Source of the DNA: Haloarcula sp.
Lineage (GTDB): Archaea; Halobacteriota; Halobacteria; Halobacteriales; Haloarculaceae
DNA: 8,786 nt
Direction of reading: 5' to 3'
NCBI GenBank assembly: GCA_028275075.1
Contig: JAQCNK010000359.1
Span: forward strand, 1 to 8,786
This document shows positions 5,945-8,786 of this stretch, piece by piece (position 1 is the stretch's first letter; each line of letters starts with the position of its first letter). The notes below the pieces were generated by a model. The model saw nothing but the letters and a program-made list of their open reading frames with translations. It was not told the DNA's origin and made no database searches. The position numbers and the translations under genes were made by a program.

Positions 5945-5969
5945 GGCAGCATTGAAACCTGATGCTGCC
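5945..5969 (+). repeat. Inverted repeat sequestering the transposase start codon
   Basis: The perfect arms GGCAGCAT (5945-5952) and ATGCTGCC (5962-5969) flank a 9-base loop. The 3' arm begins with the ATG of the transposase remnant. In RNA this would hide the start codon, a known IS strategy that prevents read-through transcripts from being translated. Confidence 0.55.
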
Positions 5970-6152
5970 GATTACGGATTTCTTCTCGTGCACCGACGTG
6001 CTGGATGAATTCGACTCGCCATCATATCATCAAACGACTCACGCCAAAACGTACGTGACAGGTCTTGTTGCCGCAGCAAGACTGTAACCGGAATTGCACG
6101 AGAGGTCCTCCCTGCCGGAACTGACCGAGCACTCAACAAGTTCATCACTGAT
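5962..6152 (+). pseudogene. Frameshifted, truncated N-terminus of an IS transposase
   Basis: The frame from ATG 5962 encodes MLPITDFFSCTDVLDEFDSP, continues through THAKTYVTGLVAAARL and stops at 6085. The frame one base back, from 6075, continues the same protein as SKTVTGIAREVLPAG and TDRALNKFITD to about 6152. Joined, they resemble the N-terminus of DDE (IS4/IS701-like) transposases common in haloarchaea, which have a KTYVTGLVAA...KTVAGIAREVLP...RALNKFLTEYDW pattern. I recognise this pattern from memory and have not searched it. A one-base loss (or equivalent indel) near 6073-6078 explains the shift. Similarity ends abruptly at 6152, so the catalytic domain and right end are missing. The start codon lies in a hairpin arm. 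It is a dead relic of an insertion upstream of the Nmad3 gene. Confidence 0.68.
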
Positions 6153-6183
6153 ACTGTTGGCTGTACAACCCACAGTCGGCAGT

Positions 6184-6196
6184 GTAAATCCTTTAC
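6184..6196 (+). promoter_or_regulatory. TATA-like element and palindrome before the Nmad3 gene
   Basis: GTAAA-TCC-TTTAC is a perfect 13-bp inverted repeat. Its CTTTAC half is centred about 25-26 bases before the ATG at 6219, the TATA position for a leaderless start, so the palindrome could also serve as an operator. Another imperfect inverted repeat (6153-6160 with 6169-6176, one mismatch) lies just upstream, next to the transposase breakpoint. Confidence 0.4.
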
Positions 6197-6218
6197 CGGG
6201 CGGCCGTGACTATCACAT

Positions 6219-6929
6219 ATGCGAGCCATCGCTATCAACGTCGGCGCGAACACCAACGAGCCCGGCTTTCGCGGCCCACTCTTTCCCGACGGCTCCTTCG
6301 AGTATATCCCCATTCCCGAAGCGAAACCGACCGCCCAGTCGGTCCCGACCTACGCAGACCTGGATATAGCTACCGACGTGAGTGCTGTCGCCGACCGCCC
6401 CGTCCACTTCGACCCCGAGTTCCCCGAAGCCGGTGGCGAACGATACACCTACGGTGACGAACACGGGGTCAAGGCCGGCCCGATATCGACCTTATCGGCC
6501 GGCGACTACCTGTTTTTCTACGCGACGCTCTCGACGACCGGGGACACCCCGGCCTGGGCACCGCCTCGGTGGGGTGCCCACGTCGTCGGCCAGTTCAAGC
6601 TGGCTCGGGACCCGGTCACCGGTGACGAGTACCGCGCCCTCCCGGCTGACGACCGGGCAGTCTTTGATTCCAATGCACACGTCAAACGGGCTGAATTCGA
6701 CGCTCGCGTCCTCCTGCTCGGCGATCCCGAGGGCTCGCGTCTCTACGAGACGGTCGTCCCGTTGTCGGCACCGAGTGGCGGCACTGACGCCAACTGGCTG
6801 GTCACCGACCGCTCTTCGGACTCCGGGAAAGGACCGTGGTGGCGCCGGCCGATGCGTTTCGACAATGCTGCGACCGAGACGCTTCTCGACCTCGTCGACG
6901 CCGATCCCGCTGCTGCTGTCGCTCGGTAG
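6219..6929 (+). CDS. Nmad3-like protein (nucleotide modification associated domain 3)
   Basis: A 236-residue soluble acidic protein. The N-terminus MRAIAINVGANTNEPG, then GPLFPDGSFEYIPIPE (19-34), TYADL (44-48), HFDPEF (63-68), a Gly-rich YGDEHGVKAGPISTL, and AGDYLFFYATL (94-104) follow the order of conserved blocks in the Nmad3 domain. That family was proposed by genome context to act in synthesis or handling of hypermodified DNA bases; no biochemistry is established to my knowledge. The C-terminal half has SNAHVKRAEFDARVLLLGDP (151-170) and GPWWRRPMRFD (205-215). No membrane segment or signal peptide is present. It is preceded by the transposase relic and followed, 67 bases later on the same strand, by the RAD55-like ATPase. 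No glycosylase, kinase or methyltransferase is visible nearby. The domain call rests on remembered family blocks, so it is good but not certain. Confidence 0.82.
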   Translation: MRAIAINVGANTNEPGFRGPLFPDGSFEYIPIPEAKPTAQSVPTYADLDIATDVSAVADRPVHFDPEFPEAGGERYTYGDEHGVKAGPISTLSAGDYLFFYATLSTTGDTPAWAPPRWGAHVVGQFKLARDPVTGDEYRALPADDRAVFDSNAHVKRAEFDARVLLLGDPEGSRLYETVVPLSAPSGGTDANWLVTDRSSDSGKGPWWRRPMRFDNAATETLLDLVDADPAAAVAR

Positions 6930-6962
6930 GGTCTGCGACTCCCACAATCCGCCGGCCGGGAG

Positions 6963-6970
6963 AGTTATCA
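6963..6970 (+). promoter_or_regulatory. TATA-like box of the RAD55-like ATPase
   Basis: AGTTATCA is centred about 30 bases before the ATG at 6997, a weak but suitably placed match. It supports MSRRGDAR over the in-frame ATG at 7024, although CATATG near 6995 could serve the latter. Confidence 0.3.
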
Positions 6971-6996
6971 CCGGTGAAAACGTAGTATCAAGACAT

Positions 6997-7710
6997 ATGT
7001 CCAGACGCGGAGACGCTAGGGCTATGCGCATCCCTACAGGGGTTCAGGGGTTCGATGAACTCGTCCAGGGTGGGTTGCTGCCCAACCGACTTTATGTCGT
7101 CAGTGGCCCGCCGGGGAGCGGTAAGACGACGTTCTGTTCGCAGTTCATGACCCAGGGTGCCAAGGAAGGCGAGACCTGCCTCTATGTCACGATGCACGAG
7201 ACCAAGGCGGAGCTCATGCAGGATATGGCCGGCTACGACTTTGGCTTTGACAAGGCGATGCAGTCCAACGCCGTCCAGTTTCTTAACCTCGTCACTGAGA
7301 GCGGCAAGCGGACCATCACCCAGTTCGGGACCGACGGCGGCCTGACCAACCGTCTGGTCTCCTACATCGAACAGAAAGACATTCAGCGCGTGGTCATCGA
7401 CTCGACGATGCTGCTGCAACACTTCATGAACGATGTCAACAGCGAAATAACGGGCTTTCTCTCGGCGCTGAAACAGACTGACGCGACGACGCTTCTGATC
7501 TCGGAGATGACGGACCCCTCTTCTTACAGCGACGAACACTATCTGGCTCACGGCGTCATCTTTTTCCACAACTTCCTGGAAGGCGGGAGCATGACCCGCG
7601 GCGTGCAGGTGATCAAGATGCGGGGCACCGCTATCGACTGTGACATCCGCACGATATCGTTTACTGATCAGGGACTGACGGTCCACACTGACGAGACAAT
7701 CGACGCATGA
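6997..7710 (+). CDS. RAD55/KaiC-like RecA-superfamily ATPase, single domain
   Basis: A 237-residue P-loop ATPase of the KaiC/RAD55 branch of the RecA superfamily. It has the entry motif IPTGVQGFDELVQGGLLPNR (12-31), Walker A GPPGSGKTT (37-45), VTMHETKAEL (64-73; Glu68 near the KaiC catalytic Glu position), Walker B RVVIDST (131-137; Asp135), LLISEMTD (166-173) and the C-terminal strand pair GVQVIKMRGTAIDCDIRTI (202-220). There is one RecA domain only, unlike two-domain KaiC, and no HTH or receiver domain. Haloarchaea have many such paralogues with proposed roles in signalling or gas-vesicle, motility or transcription control; this one is unassigned. The frame extends upstream to 6382 as a shadow of the Nmad3 gene. 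The start at 6997 is chosen over 7024, which would give 228 residues starting at MRIPTG. The stop overlaps the next gene's start (ATGA). Confidence 0.93.
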   Translation: MSRRGDARAMRIPTGVQGFDELVQGGLLPNRLYVVSGPPGSGKTTFCSQFMTQGAKEGETCLYVTMHETKAELMQDMAGYDFGFDKAMQSNAVQFLNLVTESGKRTITQFGTDGGLTNRLVSYIEQKDIQRVVIDSTMLLQHFMNDVNSEITGFLSALKQTDATTLLISEMTDPSSYSDEHYLAHGVIFFHNFLEGGSMTRGVQVIKMRGTAIDCDIRTISFTDQGLTVHTDETIDA

Positions 7711-8117
7711 GCCACTACAATCAGGATTTCGACACTGACTGGGCTTCTCTGGACAAGGAAGACGCCACGACCCGGGCCTACGCTATCGGTGTTGCCGAGC
7801 GTCTGGGCGAGTTCAACCGCGAGGAGTTGCACGCCATCTACGACGAGATGGACTCGGCATACCACCGCAGCATCGTCGAACTCGCCTACGAGGAGGGTCG
7901 CAACGAGGCGCAGGCAGCGGCCGATCCTGACAACGCCGACGGCGATGCCGTCTGGGCCGAACTGGTCCAGGGCGAAACAGTGACAGTTGACCCCGAGGCC
8001 ATCCCTGAGCGCAGGCGAGACAGCCTCCCCGACGCACTGGACTCGGGTGAACTGCTCGACCGTCAGGATGTCGACAGCACTGAGACGGTTGAGCGTCCTG
8101 ACTTTCTCGACCGGTAG
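7707..8117 (+). CDS. Small acidic protein coupled to the RAD55-like ATPase
   Basis: A 136-residue hypothetical protein. The ATG at 7707 overlaps the ATPase stop as ATGA, so the two are almost certainly co-transcribed and probably translationally coupled. The first 70 residues look like two or three amphipathic helices (ATTRAYAIGVAERLGEF, REELHAIYDEMDSAYHRSIV, ELAYEEGRNEAQAAA). The remainder is acidic and likely disordered (ADPDNADGDAVWAELV, then VDPEAIPERRRDSLPDALDS). There is no Cys, no membrane helix and no recognised domain. A binding partner or regulator of the ATPase is the natural guess from coupling, but the sequence shows no interaction motif. Confidence 0.82.
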   Translation: MSHYNQDFDTDWASLDKEDATTRAYAIGVAERLGEFNREELHAIYDEMDSAYHRSIVELAYEEGRNEAQAAADPDNADGDAVWAELVQGETVTVDPEAIPERRRDSLPDALDSGELLDRQDVDSTETVERPDFLDR

Positions 8118-8133
8118 TGGGACACTCTGTAAC

Positions 8134-8153
8134 GACCGAGGCTCTCGTCGGTC
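8134..8153 (+). terminator. Weak hairpin after the ATPase operon
   Basis: GACCGA (8134-8139) pairs perfectly with TCGGTC (8148-8153) around an 8-base loop, 17 bases after the stop at 8115-8117. It is followed by the pyrimidine-rich CATTCTCTC. The stem is short and there is no T run, so this is low confidence. Confidence 0.25.
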
Positions 8154-8173
8154 ACATTCTCTCGGCTCGGGAG

Positions 8174-8180
8174 TTAAGTA
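8174..8180 (+). promoter_or_regulatory. TATA-like box of the ornithine cyclodeaminase-family gene
   Basis: TTAAGTA is centred 26 bases before the ATG at 8203, consistent with a leaderless transcript and with that start codon. Confidence 0.45.
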
Positions 8181-8202
8181 CAATGGGACCCCACACTAGC
8201 CT

Positions 8203-8786
8203 ATGCAGACGCTGTTGCTCGGCCCCGACGACGTGCGCGAGTATGTGGACCTCCCGTCGGTCATCGACGCCGTCGCGGCGGCATTCGCTGCCGACGCTCG
8301 TGACAACACGATCATGCCGGCGAAATCCTATATCGATCTCCCCGAGTACAACGGTGACTTCCGGTCGATGCCGGCCTATGTCCACGCCGGCGACTGGGAC
8401 GCCGCCGCGGTGAAGTGGGTCAACGTCCACCCCGATAATCCGAGCGACCACGACCTGCCGACGGTGCTCGGGACGCTCATCTACTCGGACCCCGAGACTG
8501 CCGTCCCGTTGGCGGTGATGGACGGGACCAACCTCACGCGGCTCAGAACGGGCGCTGCGGCGGCTGTCGCGACCGACTACCTCGCGGTTCCCGACGCCGA
8601 CTCGCTGGGTCTCGTCGGTGCGGGTGTCCAGTCGTACACCCAACTGGCGGCTATCGCATCTGTCCGGGAGATCGAACGGGTCGTTGTCGCCGACCAAAAT
8701 ACGGAAAAACAGCAGGCCTTTATCGACCAGTTCGCGGACCGGTTCGACGTGCGAGCGGGCTCTATTGCCGATGCCGCAGCCTGTGA
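8203..8786 (+). CDS. Ornithine cyclodeaminase / archaeal alanine dehydrogenase family protein (3' end missing)
   Basis: NAD(H)-dependent amino-acid enzyme of the OCD/mu-crystallin family, running off the window after 194 codons; family members are about 320-330 residues. The start MQTLLLGPDDVREYVDLPSV is typical. Substrate-site residues conserved in the family appear as FRSMPAY (Arg54), KWVNVHPDNP (Lys71) and RLRTGAAAAVATDYLA (Arg115 in the conserved RTGA). The Rossmann fold begins with LGLVGAGVQSYTQL, in which GAGVQ occupies 139-143. The second strand ends VVVADQN with Asp164, which favours NAD over NADP. The sequence cannot decide between alanine dehydrogenase (as in Archaeoglobus), ornithine cyclodeaminase and related activities; the KWVNxHPxNP form is common in archaeal alanine dehydrogenase-like members. 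The ORF on the opposite strand is a shadow. Confidence 0.93.
   Translation, partial: MQTLLLGPDDVREYVDLPSVIDAVAAAFAADARDNTIMPAKSYIDLPEYNGDFRSMPAYVHAGDWDAAAVKWVNVHPDNPSDHDLPTVLGTLIYSDPETAVPLAVMDGTNLTRLRTGAAAAVATDYLAVPDADSLGLVGAGVQSYTQLAAIASVREIERVVVADQNTEKQQAFIDQFADRFDVRAGSIADAAAC

Noticed and set aside
5972..6313. 113-codon minus-strand ORF across the transposase relic
   Set aside because: Antisense of the relic and of the Nmad3 start; only the + strand frames give a transposase-like sequence.
6382..6996. Upstream extension of the RAD55-like frame inside the Nmad3 gene
   Set aside because: The translation is Arg/Ser/Thr/Pro-rich noise overlapping a real gene; KaiC-like homology starts only near 7000.
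8152..8697. 181-codon minus-strand ORF near the right edge
   Set aside because: Shadow of the ornithine cyclodeaminase-family gene, which has clear motifs on the + strand.

Overview
The window looks like a piece of a haloarchaeal (class Halobacteria) chromosome. The DNA is mostly GC-rich, the predicted proteins are rich in Asp and Glu, and the first gene encodes an archaeal RadA with the acidic insert typical of haloarchaea. Most start codons lack a ribosome binding site. Instead they have an AT-rich TATA-like box centred about 25-28 bases upstream, as expected for leaderless haloarchaeal transcripts. The genus cannot be fixed from sequence alone.

Layout, left to right. (1) Bases 1-876 are the 3' part of radA (+), followed by a hairpin. 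(2) About 905-1909 is a patchy region: an AT-richer stretch with a small two-helix membrane protein (1002-1322, -), then about 370 bp of GC-rich DNA with no recognisable gene, then a striking 79-bp concentric inverted repeat (1826-1904). (3) About 1910-5399 is a compact block of ordinary-looking genes: an aldo/keto reductase (-) and a CPBP/CAAX-type membrane protease (-), divergent from a hexapeptide acyltransferase (+) and a small membrane-anchored zinc-ribbon protein (+). (4) About 5400-6218 holds an amphi-Trp protein (5539-5853, -), whose promoter is overlapped by a DtxR-like palindrome, and a frameshifted, truncated transposase N-terminus (about 5962-6152). (5) About 6219-8117 holds an Nmad3-type protein (nucleotide-modification-associated domain 3), then a single-domain RAD55/KaiC-like ATPase that overlaps by four bases a small acidic protein of unknown function. 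(6) From 8203 to the window edge is the start of an ornithine cyclodeaminase / archaeal alanine dehydrogenase family gene.

The least routine items are these. A 48/49-bp related sequence occurs twice in opposite orientations (1846-1893 and 5406-5454), each copy just downstream of a stop codon and together bracketing the block in (3). An Nmad3-like gene lies beside an IS remnant with no other DNA-modification gene in view. The ATPase and small acidic protein form a translationally coupled pair that could be a sensory or regulatory module. The RadA recombinase and the RAD55-like protein are both RecA-superfamily ATPases but are far apart and need not be related in function. No tRNA, rRNA or CRISPR array was seen. 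No complete mobile element was found, and I do not see a clear multi-gene defence system.
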